In this document: piece by piece, positions 46,551 through 55,655 of the stretch
Layout of the letters: every line of letters starts with the position of its first letter
Position numbering within the stretch: position 1 is the first letter of the stretch
Source of the DNA: Mucilaginibacter psychrotolerans
Lineage (GTDB): Bacteria; Bacteroidota; Bacteroidia; Sphingobacteriales; Sphingobacteriaceae
Length of the DNA stretch: 64,000 nucleotides
NCBI RefSeq assembly: GCF_004519315.1
Contig: NZ_SOZE01000020.1
Location: 47,582 to 111,581, forward strand
Reading direction: 5' to 3'
Program-made: the position numbers and the translations under genes
The notes under the pieces: generated by a model
The model's database searches: none
Told to the model about the DNA's origin: nothing
Seen by the model: the letters and a program-made list of their open reading frames with translations, nothing else

Positions 46551-47233
46551 GGGTTTATAAGATAATATTAATTGTGGCCGTCCTGAACATCGGCTGCGGA
46601 AAAAAATCAGTGGATATAACAATTCCACCGCCTGCTAAGGCAGAATTGTTACTTCCCGCTTCAAATTCTGCATGTACAGCGGGTATCGCAGTTTCTGACG
46701 CTGAAAGTACGGTTACATTTAATTGGGCGGTTGCAGAACATGCCGACAGTTACGAGTTGTATATTAAAAATTTGCTCACCGGCACTTTAAGTAAGCATTT
46801 ATCAACTGCTAATCAAGCAAATGTTACTTTGTTGAAGGGGACACCCTATTCGTGGTACGTTATTTCAACATCGGCAAAAGTGCCCGAAACCGCGCAAAGC
46901 GATACCTGGAAATTTTATAATTCGGGCCCTGGCGTATTAAGTTATGCACCATTTCCTGCCGTTATCAAAGCACCAATTTATAATCAGGTCATAAGTACGG
47001 CAACGGTTGAACTTTCTTGGACTGGCAGCAGCGTGGAAAATAATATCACCGGCTATGATATTTACTTAAGTAGCAACAGCAGCTCATTAGCCTTGCAAAA
47101 AAGCGATGTAAAAGACTTATTTTTAGCTAATATTGCGGTAAACCCCAACACCGTTTACTATTGGAAGGTAATAACGAAAGATGCACACGGCAATAAATCT
47201 GATAGCGGAATTTATCAATTCGTTACGAAGTAA
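46547..47233 (+). CDS. Lipoprotein with fibronectin type III-like domains
   Basis: A 228-residue lipoprotein (lipobox LNIGC followed by GKKS). Two Fn3-like beta-sandwich units are visible: one at about 35-125 (VTFNWAVAEHADSYELYI, then YSWYVIS) and one at about 135-228 (VELSWTGSSVENNITGYDIYL, then YYWKVITKDAHG). Such paired modules usually mediate binding at the cell surface. Its ATG overlaps the stop codon of the giant secreted protein (ATGA at 46547-46550), so the two are translationally coupled and may work as a surface pair, with the lipoprotein anchoring or presenting the secreted partner. That partnership is inference. Confidence 0.75.
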   Translation: MRVYKIILIVAVLNIGCGKKSVDITIPPPAKAELLLPASNSACTAGIAVSDAESTVTFNWAVAEHADSYELYIKNLLTGTLSKHLSTANQANVTLLKGTPYSWYVISTSAKVPETAQSDTWKFYNSGPGVLSYAPFPAVIKAPIYNQVISTATVELSWTGSSVENNITGYDIYLSSNSSSLALQKSDVKDLFLANIAVNPNTVYYWKVITKDAHGNKSDSGIYQFVTK

Positions 47234-47352
47234 TTTTTCAGCCCGGAGCAAGCATACTGTATGGGCGATGCATCGGAGTATTTGTTCCGAAACTACTAAC
47301 TGTAAAACTATTACATAATATTGTAACCTATGGCGCTATTAATTCGTCTTCA

Positions 47353-48177
47353 ATGTATATGAAACGATTATTTTTATTTGCGGTGATCGTGGTCGCGGCC
47401 GCTACACGTGCCCACGCGCAAACTTTCGATGGCGTGGTAAAAGATGCCAAAACCAACCGGAACCTCGAATTTGTTAACGTAGGTATCGTGGGCAAAAACG
47501 AAGGTACGGTTACCGATGCCAGCGGGCATTACAGCATATCGCTAACCAATAGCGATGCCGATAGCCTGCGCATCTCTATGGTGGGTTATGTGCCCCGCTC
47601 CTTTCTGGTAGCCGATTTCCGCAAGGAATACAATAGCTATAAAACCATTGCCTTGCAGCCCGCGCTGCGCCAGCTTAACGAGGTGAAGGTGAACAACCAT
47701 AAATGGAAACAGGTGGTGCTGGGCAATACCACGCAATCGCAATCTACCAATGCAGGCTTCAGCAGCAATAAACTGGGTAACGAAATTGGGGCTATTATCA
47801 AAATAAAAAAATCGCCCACTTATCTTAAGCAGTTCAACGCCTCTATAGCCAGCGATGTTACCGACTCGGTAAAACTGCGCCTTAACTTTTATACCGTAAA
47901 AGATGGCCGCCCGGATCAACCCCTGCAAAAGCAAAGCATATTTGTTACCGTACACAAAGGCGATAAGAAGATAACCGTAGATCTGGAGCCTTACTTCATT
48001 GTAGTAGAGGATAAATTCTTCGTGAGCCTGGAGTGGATAAAGAACTCACGCGGACATGGCATCATGTTTTCGGCTAGTTTATTCAGTAGCGCAGTAATAT
48101 CGCGCGAAACCAGCCAGGCCGAATGGGAAAAAGAAAGCATGGCCGGTGTTGGCTTCAATGTGTTGGCGGAGTATTAA
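47353..48177 (+). CDS. Carboxypeptidase-like regulatory domain protein, exported
   Basis: A 274-residue exported protein. A signal peptide (KRLFLFAVIVVAAATRAHAQ) is followed by a CarboxypepD_reg-like domain (about 25-105, FDGVVKDAKTNRNLEFVNVGIVGKNEGTVTDASGHY spacing, shown here only in outline) and a roughly 165-residue beta-rich domain of unknown function with DSVKLRLNFYTVKDGRPDQPL. It lacks plug and barrel, so it is not a transporter. ATG at 47359 (two codons in) is an alternative start. It resembles the protein encoded at 11658-12842 in layout but not in the C-terminal domain. Confidence 0.7.
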   Translation: MYMKRLFLFAVIVVAAATRAHAQTFDGVVKDAKTNRNLEFVNVGIVGKNEGTVTDASGHYSISLTNSDADSLRISMVGYVPRSFLVADFRKEYNSYKTIALQPALRQLNEVKVNNHKWKQVVLGNTTQSQSTNAGFSSNKLGNEIGAIIKIKKSPTYLKQFNASIASDVTDSVKLRLNFYTVKDGRPDQPLQKQSIFVTVHKGDKKITVDLEPYFIVVEDKFFVSLEWIKNSRGHGIMFSASLFSSAVISRETSQAEWEKESMAGVGFNVLAEY

Positions 48178-48220
48178 CGCCGACCACTCAGGCTTGTAAA
48201 AACGGCAATAGCTAAAAACA

Positions 48221-48254
48221 AAATGGCCCAACCGGAAACCCGGTAGGCCATTAA
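48221..48254. terminator. Bidirectional terminator between convergent genes
   Basis: AATGGCC pairs with GGCCATT and an inner ACCGG pairs with CCGGT, giving a long stem with a small internal mismatch. It lies between the convergent genes ending at 48177 and 48275, with A/T-rich sequence on both sides. Confidence 0.7.
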
Positions 48255-48274
48255 TAATATCTAATTCACTAGCC

Positions 48275-49765
48275 TTAGGCTTCACTAATCAGCTTATCCG
48301 CATCCGGTGCTACTTCTGGTTCGGGCAAGGCTGCGGGTACTTCGCAATGATACCCGAACAGGCAACGATCTTTGATCATAGCAGCTACTTCGGCAGGCAC
48401 ATATTCTTCCCAACCGGCAGCACCCTGTTTAATCAGCTGCAACACCTTATCGGTTTCTACGTGCAGGTTGCTTTCTTTATAATGCCTGATGTCTTCTATC
48501 TTATTATTGGCTATCAGGTAGCGGTAAAGGTCTATTAAGTGCGGTGGCGGATAAAAGCGCAGGCAGTTCCATATCACGCCATCGCGCAGGGTTGGGTAGA
48601 TAAACAATTTAACCTTACGGCTGAACAGCGTAGCGAACGATTCTAAAATGCCACCTGGCAGGTCCTTATAGTGTTCTTCGGAGAAAATGTATTCCAGGTT
48701 GGGGAAGCCCAAAACCACACCCATCTTCAGCTTGGTTATCTTAGATAGGTAAGCCACGAGTTTATAATATTCGTGGAAGTTGGAGATAAGTACCGTTTGC
48801 CCTAACGAGCAAAGGATATCAACGCGATCTAAAAAGTCTTTCTCGTCTATCTCGGCAGAGTCACCTGCATTACGCTCTTTCAGCGCCTGCAGTGTTAACT
48901 CCGTTACCACCATCACATTGTCTTTATCTACATCGGGCTCCTGCATAAATTGCTTTACACCGGTGTTGAGCATATCTAAATGGACGTTGATAATGGGGCG
49001 GAAACGACCGCGGATCACCACAATGTGTTTTTTGTACAGCACCTCCGATGGTTGCAGGTTCTTACCGTCCGGCCCGAATACCGCCGCATCAGAAAAACCA
49101 AACTTCACCAGATGCAGGCTCATCAAGCGGTTATCAATCTTAGTAAAATCGGGCCCCTCAAAACGTATCATATCTATCTGGATACGATCTTTAGAGAGGT
49201 CGTCCATCAACGAAAGTAAAAACACATTAGGGCTATCACAGTAGTTAAAGCAAGCGTATATCAGGTTTACGCCCAATACGCCCACGGCCTGTTGTTGCAG
49301 GTTGTTGTCGTTATCCAGCAGTTTTACGTGCAGTACCACATCGTTAAACTCGCCGTTCGGTTGCATCTGAAAGCGTACACCCATCCAGCAATGGCCATCG
49401 TTGGTTTTATGGTAGTTGAGGGCAGAGGCGGTATCGGCAAAAGCAAAAAAGGTAGTGGCATCGCCACGCTGTTCGGCAAGGCGCTCTATCAGCAGCCCGT
49501 ATTCGCGCTCCAGCATCGATATCAGGCGGTTCTCGGTAACATAGCGTTTGCCCTGTTGCTGCCCATAGATGGCATCGGAGAATATCATGTCGTAGGCCGA
49601 CATGGTTTTGGCTATAGTGCCGGATGATGCCCCTGCCTTAAAAAAGTTAGCCGCTACATCCTGCCCGGCACCAATTTCGGCAAACGAGCCGTAAATCTTA
49701 GGGTCGAGGTTAATGGCAAGCGCTTTCTGTTTGGTTCCGATATCTTTGTTGTGGATGCTGCTCAT
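48275..49765 (-). CDS. Conserved protein of unknown function (about 496 residues)
   Basis: I recognise this protein only as a widely conserved one without an established role; databases label homologues inconsistently, for example as TonB-dependent receptor or nicotinate-nucleotide adenylyltransferase, and neither label is supported by the sequence. It has no signal peptide, plug or barrel. The start is set at ATG 49765 (MSSIHNKDIG); the frame continues 50 codons upstream but that part is unlike coding sequence. Visible features are a near-N-terminal segment IYGSFAEIGAGQDVAANFFKAGA, a central EVLYKKHIVVIRGRFRP strand pair, and a Pro/Glu-rich tail. It is soluble and probably cytosolic. The gene stands alone between a terminator and the divergent-free gap before the PIF1-like helicase. 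Confidence 0.65.
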   Translation of the reverse strand: MSSIHNKDIGTKQKALAINLDPKIYGSFAEIGAGQDVAANFFKAGASSGTIAKTMSAYDMIFSDAIYGQQQGKRYVTENRLISMLEREYGLLIERLAEQRGDATTFFAFADTASALNYHKTNDGHCWMGVRFQMQPNGEFNDVVLHVKLLDNDNNLQQQAVGVLGVNLIYACFNYCDSPNVFLLSLMDDLSKDRIQIDMIRFEGPDFTKIDNRLMSLHLVKFGFSDAAVFGPDGKNLQPSEVLYKKHIVVIRGRFRPIINVHLDMLNTGVKQFMQEPDVDKDNVMVVTELTLQALKERNAGDSAEIDEKDFLDRVDILCSLGQTVLISNFHEYYKLVAYLSKITKLKMGVVLGFPNLEYIFSEEHYKDLPGGILESFATLFSRKVKLFIYPTLRDGVIWNCLRFYPPPHLIDLYRYLIANNKIEDIRHYKESNLHVETDKVLQLIKQGAAGWEEYVPAEVAAMIKDRCLFGYHCEVPAALPEPEVAPDADKLISEA

Positions 49766-49918
49766 ACGCTTTCTATTCAAGTTTTTTGCAAATGTCAGAA
49801 CGTCGCAAAAATACGATTTTTTGCCGTAACAGGCGGGCAGCTTGACGAAATCAAAAAAATATTTACATGTTGATGAAAAGTAGACAAAAAACGGTGAGTG
49901 CCAAAATCTCAGCAAGGC

Positions 49919-51943
49919 CTAAAACAAACTCGCTTGGTCTATCTCCTGGCCCGATTGCTTTTGTTGATAAGCGCGTATCATACCGATGATATCTGCTCCA
50001 TAGATACTTGCCTTTTGCGGGCCCACCCCTTTAATGCCGCTAAGTGCTTTCAACGTCTGCGGCAATTTTTCGGCGATAGAAGCCGCGGTTTGTTCAGATA
50101 GCAGCATGTTGGGCATTACCCTGTCTGCAGCGGCTCTTTCTTCGCGCCAGCCAAGTATGCTTGCCAAAAGCTCCTCGTTGGGTTTTGCATTCATGGCCCG
50201 CAGGTACGAGCGCGCTTTATCAGCCAGTGCAGCGGCCTTGCTGGTTTTCTTCTTTTCGAGGAAGCTATAGGTAGTAAACGGATTTGCTGTAAAATACTCC
50301 AGCAGACTTATCCTCGCCATCATCCACTGTATCAGCCTATCGGCTTTGGCGGCTTTTTCTATCGAGTTGCCAATCAGGAAGGGGATTTGCCCGTGCAGGT
50401 TTTCAGTAGTCGCCTTTAGCTTATCCATGAAATATGCGGCAGCCTTCCGTATCCTTTCGTCATCGGCAGTTTCGGGGCGGCGCATAAACTTTTCGGCAAC
50501 CTCCATAATATCTTTCTCTAAATTCGGCGCCAGGCCCGTAAATCCTTTGAGTACACCCTTTAGCCCCTGGAAATTAAAAAGCTCGGTAAGCAGGAACAGC
50601 CGGTACCGCTCCTGGTCGCGCTTAAGGCTATCTGCATCTGGCTTAATGGACTCTGCTGCTTGATTAAAACGGGTAACGGATGGGTCGCCGATGATGTTGC
50701 GCGCGCTGATGGGGTTGCGCAATACCATACCCGTCAACGTGCGGCAACGGCTAAGGGCCACATAAGCCTGCCCATGCGCAAAAGCCTCCGAAACATCAAT
50801 GATGGCTTTATCGAAACTTAAGCCCTGGCTTTTATGGATAGTGATAGACCATGCCAGCTTCAGCGGTATCTGCGCAAAACTGCCCGCTTCACTTTCGTTT
50901 ATTTGTTCCTGCTCCTCGGCAAGCTGGTATTTAACATTGGTCCATTCTACGCTCTCCACGGCAATTTCACGGCTTTCGTTGCCGCATTGCACGTACACAG
51001 TACTGCCATCAATCCGAGCCACGTAACCTATTTTGCCATTGTAAAAAAGCTTTTCGGCCGAGCCGTCGTTTTTTACAAACATCACCTGCGCCCCTAGTTT
51101 CAGCTTTAGGTTGGTTTCGGTTGGGTAAGCGTCCTTGGGGAAATCGCCGCGTATGGTGGCCGCAAACTCATATAGCTGCCCCGGCAAGGCCTCCAGAAAT
51201 TCGGCGTTTAATTGCTGCGCGAGGTTATTGTGTGTAGTAAGCGTTATAAACGAATCCTCCGCCCCCGGCCTGAACCCCGGCTCGTGGCGGGCATTCAACA
51301 AAGCCAGACTGGCCTCGCTTATCGTTTGGTTGCGCACCTCGTTCAGTATATCTACAAAAGCTTGCTCCTTTTGGCGGTACACGTGGTCTAATTCTATGCG
51401 TACGTAGCTGGCACGCTGCATCACCAGACTACTGAAGAAATAAGGTGTGCTGTAATAACTGCTCAGGATGCGCCATTCGTCCTCGCGGATGATGGGGCTA
51501 AGCTGCGCCAGATCGCCTATGAGCAATAATTGCACGCCACCAAAGGGCTGCGCCGAACCTTTTATAGTACGGAGGATAAGATCTATCTGATCCAGCACAT
51601 CGGGCCGTACCATACTCACCTCATCAATAATCAACAGCTCCAGGCTGCCCAGCAGTTCCCGTTTCTCGTCGCTGTAGCTGAGGTCGGGGTTCTCGGTTGC
51701 CGGTATCAGTGGCCCAAAGGGTATCTGGAAGAGCGAGTGTATGGTCATACCACCGGCGTTGATGGCAGCAACCCCTGTTGGCGCGGCAATGGCCATTTTT
51801 TTGGTAGATGCCTGCCGCAACTGCTGCAAAAAAGTAGTTTTACCCGTGCCTGCTTTCCCCGTCAAAAAAACGATGGTGTTGGTAGTTTCGAGGTAGTCGG
51901 TCGCCAGCTGCATGGCCGGGTTGATTTTACTAGTGTTTTGCAT
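49919..51943 (-). CDS. PIF1/RecD2-like SF1 helicase with C-terminal HRDC domain
   Basis: A 674-residue DNA helicase. Motif I is GKAGTGKT near residues 28-35, followed by AAPTGVAAINAGGMTIHSLF (motif Ia, typical of PIF1 and Dda proteins), motif II IIDEVSM, motif III LLIGDLAQLSP, and near residue 380 the RecD/UvrD-like motif WSITIHKSQGLSFDKAIID with VALSRCRTL. A C-terminal HRDC domain (about 590-660, with GIKGVGPQKASIYG) suits binding to structured DNA. The ATG at 51943 is preferred over an in-frame TTG at 51958. It would resolve G-quadruplexes or restart replication; the role is inferred from the family. A long gap separates it from the divergent genes. Confidence 0.92.
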   Translation of the reverse strand: MQNTSKINPAMQLATDYLETTNTIVFLTGKAGTGKTTFLQQLRQASTKKMAIAAPTGVAAINAGGMTIHSLFQIPFGPLIPATENPDLSYSDEKRELLGSLELLIIDEVSMVRPDVLDQIDLILRTIKGSAQPFGGVQLLLIGDLAQLSPIIREDEWRILSSYYSTPYFFSSLVMQRASYVRIELDHVYRQKEQAFVDILNEVRNQTISEASLALLNARHEPGFRPGAEDSFITLTTHNNLAQQLNAEFLEALPGQLYEFAATIRGDFPKDAYPTETNLKLKLGAQVMFVKNDGSAEKLFYNGKIGYVARIDGSTVYVQCGNESREIAVESVEWTNVKYQLAEEQEQINESEAGSFAQIPLKLAWSITIHKSQGLSFDKAIIDVSEAFAHGQAYVALSRCRTLTGMVLRNPISARNIIGDPSVTRFNQAAESIKPDADSLKRDQERYRLFLLTELFNFQGLKGVLKGFTGLAPNLEKDIMEVAEKFMRRPETADDERIRKAAAYFMDKLKATTENLHGQIPFLIGNSIEKAAKADRLIQWMMARISLLEYFTANPFTTYSFLEKKKTSKAAALADKARSYLRAMNAKPNEELLASILGWREERAAADRVMPNMLLSEQTAASIAEKLPQTLKALSGIKGVGPQKASIYGADIIGMIRAYQQKQSGQEIDQASLF

Positions 51944-52308
51944 GCGGTATGCGGGCAAATATAATACTAAATTATTTAGTATATTGCGCAGTGGAAAAAT
52001 ATTAGGGAGATCGCTTTTAAAGAGGCTGTATCATATGTACATTAAAAAAAGCCACTCAAAATAAATTTTGGCGTTATGTTCCTTATACTATTACGGCGAT
52101 TTAAACACGGTGTTCACAAAGATAAAAACACAGAGATTGCGGAGCTTTTATTGTGTTTAACCCGGCAAAAAACGCTGTGACCTTTGTGTAAACCTCTGCG
52201 GGCTCCGTGTTTGAAATAACCGCCAAATTTTGTTTTGTTGCTTAAGTATCTTTTTTACTTATGATACATCCTCCTAAATTTAGTCTTTGATATTGAGAGT
52301 CAAGAATC
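51944..52308. repeat. Intergenic gap with a long imperfect inverted-repeat element
   Basis: Left arm about 52063-52145 and right arm about 52170-52231. The arms share AAATTTTGGCG, then AAACACGG, then CACAAAG/CACAGAG-type blocks in opposite orientation. The left arm looks interrupted by about 20 bp after GGCGTTAT. Elements with repeated CACAAAG/CTTTGTG words are known between genes in Bacteroidota. No gene is seen in the gap. Confidence 0.5.
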
Positions 52309-52989
52309 ATGTTGCAAAACCGTGTAGACCCCAAGGGGAATATCATCATAACTAAAGCGCGTGGTGCCTGGCTGGGCAACCGCGGACAACTGCACAATAG
52401 CGGCAAAACCATCCTTCGCCCTTTTAAGCACAAGGCCTGGATTATTTGCCTGCTGCAATTCAAAGGCAGGCACCGCGAGGTTATGGCGCCGGGCTTGTGG
52501 ACGGAACTTTTCTTCCTGGACGAAGCCACCGCATTTTCCGCCGGGCACCGCCCCTGTTTCGAATGCCGCCGCCAGGATGCCAACCGATTTAAAGCAGCCT
52601 GGCTAAAAGGCAACCCGGGGTACGGCTTCCCTCCTAACGTACTTATCGGTAAGATTGATGAAATACTACATGCTGAACGGATTGGCGCGGATAACTCTAA
52701 AATTATTTATGAAGCGGATATCAACGATTTGCCTGATGGGGTTTTCGTGGAGATAGCCGGGGAAGCCCTCCTGTTGGCAGGTGGCCGGATGTATAAATGG
52801 TCGCCTGAGGGGTATGGCGATAGACTACCTTTCCCTGCGGAGAAGCAGGTAAGCGTACTTACACCGCGCTCGGTGGTGAATGCTTTCAGGAACGGATACC
52901 GGCCGCAGATGGGGATAGAAGCAACCGTTTGCTTACCTTTGCGCCCCAATGGACTATTTCAAGAACCTGCTGCAGCTGCTAAAGACTGA
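52309..52989 (+). CDS. Protein of unknown function with an Ada-like Cys motif
   Basis: A 226-residue soluble protein. The only motif I recognise is at about residues 70-95, LDEATAFSAGHRPCFECRRQ, which resembles the GFRPCxxCRP zinc-binding segment of the Ada N-terminal domain, including the preceding helix. Only two Cys of the four ligands are present here. No membrane segments or signal peptide. The next gene, a UPF1-like helicase, starts 41 bp before this one ends, in a different frame, so the two are made from one message and probably cooperate. The promoter would lie in the inverted-repeat gap upstream. A role in nucleic acid binding or repair is plausible but unproven. Confidence 0.65.
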   Translation: MLQNRVDPKGNIIITKARGAWLGNRGQLHNSGKTILRPFKHKAWIICLLQFKGRHREVMAPGLWTELFFLDEATAFSAGHRPCFECRRQDANRFKAAWLKGNPGYGFPPNVLIGKIDEILHAERIGADNSKIIYEADINDLPDGVFVEIAGEALLLAGGRMYKWSPEGYGDRLPFPAEKQVSVLTPRSVVNAFRNGYRPQMGIEATVCLPLRPNGLFQEPAAAAKD

Positions 52990-54841
52990 ACGCGACGAAG
53001 ACCGTGAAGCTTACCTAAAACTTACGCAAACTACTTCTATTGCCGATAGGCGCGCGGCAGGTATTGCCTGGTACCCCGTAGCCATCCGAGGCTCTGAACC
53101 CAGTCGTGGCGATTACCTTACGGTTGAACTCGAACGTACCACGCACAAGGATATTGCCCACCAGCTACGCTTCGGCGCGCCGGCGGTATTCTTCTCTAAC
53201 CACGATGCAGGTGCCGACCGCGTAGAAGGCACCATAGCTTATTCGGGCGGCGACCGGCTAAAACTAACCCTATTTACTGATGAATTGCCCGACTGGACCC
53301 GCAACGGCAAGCTTGGCGTGCAACTGCTATTCGATAACAACAGCTACGATGAGATGCAGGATGCCCTTAAGCAGGCGCAGGCATTGGCAAAACAGCCGGA
53401 AGGCAAGCTCATCAGGGTGTTGACCGGTGCTGATGAGGCGACTTTCATTGCAGATAGCGACAATGCATCATCGGCAAACCTTAACGCCTCCCAACAGTCC
53501 GCAGTTAACCAAATATTAGCGGCCAATGAGTTGGCCATAGTGCATGGGCCGCCGGGAACGGGCAAAACCACCACCATAGTACAAGCCATCAAACAGCTTA
53601 TCCAACAAAATGGAAAGCAGGTATTGGTGGTAGCGCCAAGCAACACGGCTGTGGATTTATTGAGCGAAAAGCTTGCCGCCGAAGGGTTGAAAGTACTGCG
53701 CATAGGCAACCCCAGCCGTATATCGGATAAACTGACGGACCTTACCCTGGATAGCCAGGCCTCGGCGCATCAGTACGCCAAGGATATCAAGCAGCTTAAA
53801 AAGCAGGCCTCAGGTTACAAAAACATGGCCCACCAATACAAGCGTAGCTTTGGCAAACGCGAGCGTGACCAGCGGAAGGCCCTGTTCGATGAGGCGCACC
53901 GCATCATGAAAGATGCGGCCAAAATAGAACAATTCATCATTGACGACCTGACAGAGAAGGCACAGGTTATTGCGGCCACACTGGTGGGCAGTAACCACCA
54001 TACCGTTCGCCATAAAAAATACCATACCGTGGTGATAGACGAGGCCGGCCAAGCCCTGGAACCCGCCTGCTGGATACCTATCCTGAAAGCCCACAAACTG
54101 ATTATGGCAGGCGATCATTTCCAGCTGCCACCCACCATAAAGTCGGCGCAAGCCGCGCAAAACGGACTGGCTACTACCCTATTAGAAAAAGCCGCCATAC
54201 GCCATCCCAGCGCCGTAACCCTGCTGGAAGAACAATACCGCATGCATGAATCCATTATGGGTTTTTCCTCTGCAGAATTTTATGGCAACAGATTAAAAGC
54301 AAATGCAGCAGTAGCCAGCCGTGTTTTATTCCCGGGTGATGTGCCTATGAATTTCGTAGATACGGCAGGTTGCGGGTTCGACGAGAAAGCCGATGGCACC
54401 AGCACCGTTAATCCGGATGAAGCGGCTTTTTTACTAAGGCACATGCAGGCACTGGCAGAGCAATTGGCCGCAAACAAACGCCCTTTCCCTTCGGTGGCCA
54501 TTATCTCGCCATATAAGGCGCAGATACAGGTGCTGAAAGAACTTTTTCAGGCGTCGCCGCTGCAACCTTTTGCCGACCAGATAAGCATCAATACGATCGA
54601 TAGTTTCCAGGGGCAGGAGCGTGATGTGGTGTACATCAGCATGGCCCGCAGCAATACCGAGGGCCAGATCGGCTTCCTGGCAGATACGCGCCGCATAAAC
54701 GTTGCCATGACCCGCGCCCGCATGAAGCTGGTTGTAATAGGCGATAGCGCCACCATTACACGACTGCCGTTTTACGCCGATATGGTTAAATATGCCGAGC
54801 AATGCGGGGGCTATCAAAGCGCATGGGAGCTGCCTGCATAA
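52949..54841 (+). CDS. UPF1/IGHMBP2-like SF1B helicase
   Basis: A 630-residue superfamily 1B helicase of the AAA_11/AAA_12 type. Motif I is GPPGTGKTT at about 200-208, motif Ia LVVAPSNTAVDLLSEKL, motif II VVIDEAGQALEPACW, motif III MAGDHFQLPPTI, then EQYRMHESIM, IISPYKAQIQVLKELF, and near the end the motif V-VI segment DSFQGQERDVVYIS with RRINVAMTRAR. The N-terminal 180 residues form a beta-barrel-like domain as in IGHMBP2 relatives. It would unwind DNA or RNA with 5'-3' polarity. The ATG lies inside the preceding gene, giving a 41-bp overlap. Bacterial members of this family have no settled function. Confidence 0.9.
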   Translation: MDYFKNLLQLLKTERDEDREAYLKLTQTTSIADRRAAGIAWYPVAIRGSEPSRGDYLTVELERTTHKDIAHQLRFGAPAVFFSNHDAGADRVEGTIAYSGGDRLKLTLFTDELPDWTRNGKLGVQLLFDNNSYDEMQDALKQAQALAKQPEGKLIRVLTGADEATFIADSDNASSANLNASQQSAVNQILAANELAIVHGPPGTGKTTTIVQAIKQLIQQNGKQVLVVAPSNTAVDLLSEKLAAEGLKVLRIGNPSRISDKLTDLTLDSQASAHQYAKDIKQLKKQASGYKNMAHQYKRSFGKRERDQRKALFDEAHRIMKDAAKIEQFIIDDLTEKAQVIAATLVGSNHHTVRHKKYHTVVIDEAGQALEPACWIPILKAHKLIMAGDHFQLPPTIKSAQAAQNGLATTLLEKAAIRHPSAVTLLEEQYRMHESIMGFSSAEFYGNRLKANAAVASRVLFPGDVPMNFVDTAGCGFDEKADGTSTVNPDEAAFLLRHMQALAEQLAANKRPFPSVAIISPYKAQIQVLKELFQASPLQPFADQISINTIDSFQGQERDVVYISMARSNTEGQIGFLADTRRINVAMTRARMKLVVIGDSATITRLPFYADMVKYAEQCGGYQSAWELPA

Positions 54842-55187
54842 ACGCAAATAAAGGGCTTATTACGAAATACCGCCAAAGCAATGTATATCAACGAAATATC
54901 ATCATTAACAACTTTAGCTTTTAAGATCAAATTATTGATAATGTGATAATTGTGTTATTGAATGAAAGTTTATCTATAGAAACCGTATTCTACATCTTCA
55001 GTCGCGTCAAACTCACGGGTTACCTGTTCAGATTCGCTTACCTTTTTTGGCGATCACAGGCTAACGGTTCTAACCATTCTGATATCGGTTAACGCCGCTG
55101 GCGGTTTATCATCTTAAAAAAAACAAAATGCTCATATACGCATTATCAAAATAATTAAGCTAAATTTACTTTATCCAATTATCGCTT
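54842..55187. other. Intergenic region upstream of the molybdenum hydroxylase operon
   Basis: A 346-bp A/T-rich gap. I see a weak GCC/GGC hairpin at about 55091-55106, no clear promoter and no convincing small gene. I found nothing that looks like a molybdenum cofactor riboswitch. Confidence 0.4.
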
Positions 55188-55655
55188 ATGATTTTAACTG
55201 TGAACGGGCAAAAACGGGAAGTTAACGCAGACCCCAACATGCCATTGCTATGGGTTATCCGGGATATCCTGGGCCTTACCGGTACTAAATTTGGCTGCGG
55301 TGCTGCACAGTGCGGCGCCTGCACGGTTCATTTGAACGGCGAGGCCGTGCGCTCTTGCGTAACCAAAGTAAACCGTGCGGCCGGGCAGGAGATCGTCACC
55401 ATAGAGGGCCTATCCGCCTCAAACAACCATCCCCTGCAACTGGCATGGAACGAACTGAGCGTACCGCAGTGCGGCTACTGCCAGTCGGGCCAAATCATGT
55501 CGGCTGCGGTGCTGTTGCGCGAGAACCCACACCCTACGGATCAGGACATAGACGATGCCATGGCGGGCAATATCTGCCGTTGCGGCACTTATCAGCGCGT
55601 TAGGGAGGCTATCCACAAAGCGGCAGCGATGCCTATGGAGGGAGCCAAACTATGA
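55188..55655 (+). CDS. iorA: 2Fe-2S subunit of a xanthine-dehydrogenase-family molybdenum hydroxylase (isoquinoline 1-oxidoreductase alpha type)
   Basis: A 155-residue iron-sulfur subunit that passes electrons from the Mo centre. The N-terminal plant-type ferredoxin cluster is bound by Cys37, Cys42, Cys45 and Cys57 (GCGAAQCGACTVHLN). The second cluster, in the four-helix domain, is bound by Cys95, Cys98, Cys130 and Cys132 (QCGYCQSG and NICRCGTY). All eight ligands are present and the length is normal for the family. There is no signal peptide; such subunits are exported piggy-back with the Tat-dependent Mo subunit. The stop overlaps the next gene's start by 4 bp. The symbol reflects similarity to the isoquinoline enzyme; the true substrate is unknown. 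Confidence 0.92.
   Translation: MILTVNGQKREVNADPNMPLLWVIRDILGLTGTKFGCGAAQCGACTVHLNGEAVRSCVTKVNRAAGQEIVTIEGLSASNNHPLQLAWNELSVPQCGYCQSGQIMSAAVLLRENPHPTDQDIDDAMAGNICRCGTYQRVREAIHKAAAMPMEGAKL

Noticed and set aside
48275..49915. TonB-dependent receptor as the function of this gene
   Set aside because: No signal peptide, plug, TonB box or barrel; the first 50 codons of the longest frame also lack coding character.
52361..52606. Second + strand frame inside the Ada-motif gene
   Set aside because: It is an out-of-frame shadow of the longer frame that carries the Cys motif.
54842..55187. Molybdenum cofactor riboswitch before the hydroxylase operon
   Set aside because: No recognisable conserved riboswitch core, only a weak hairpin.
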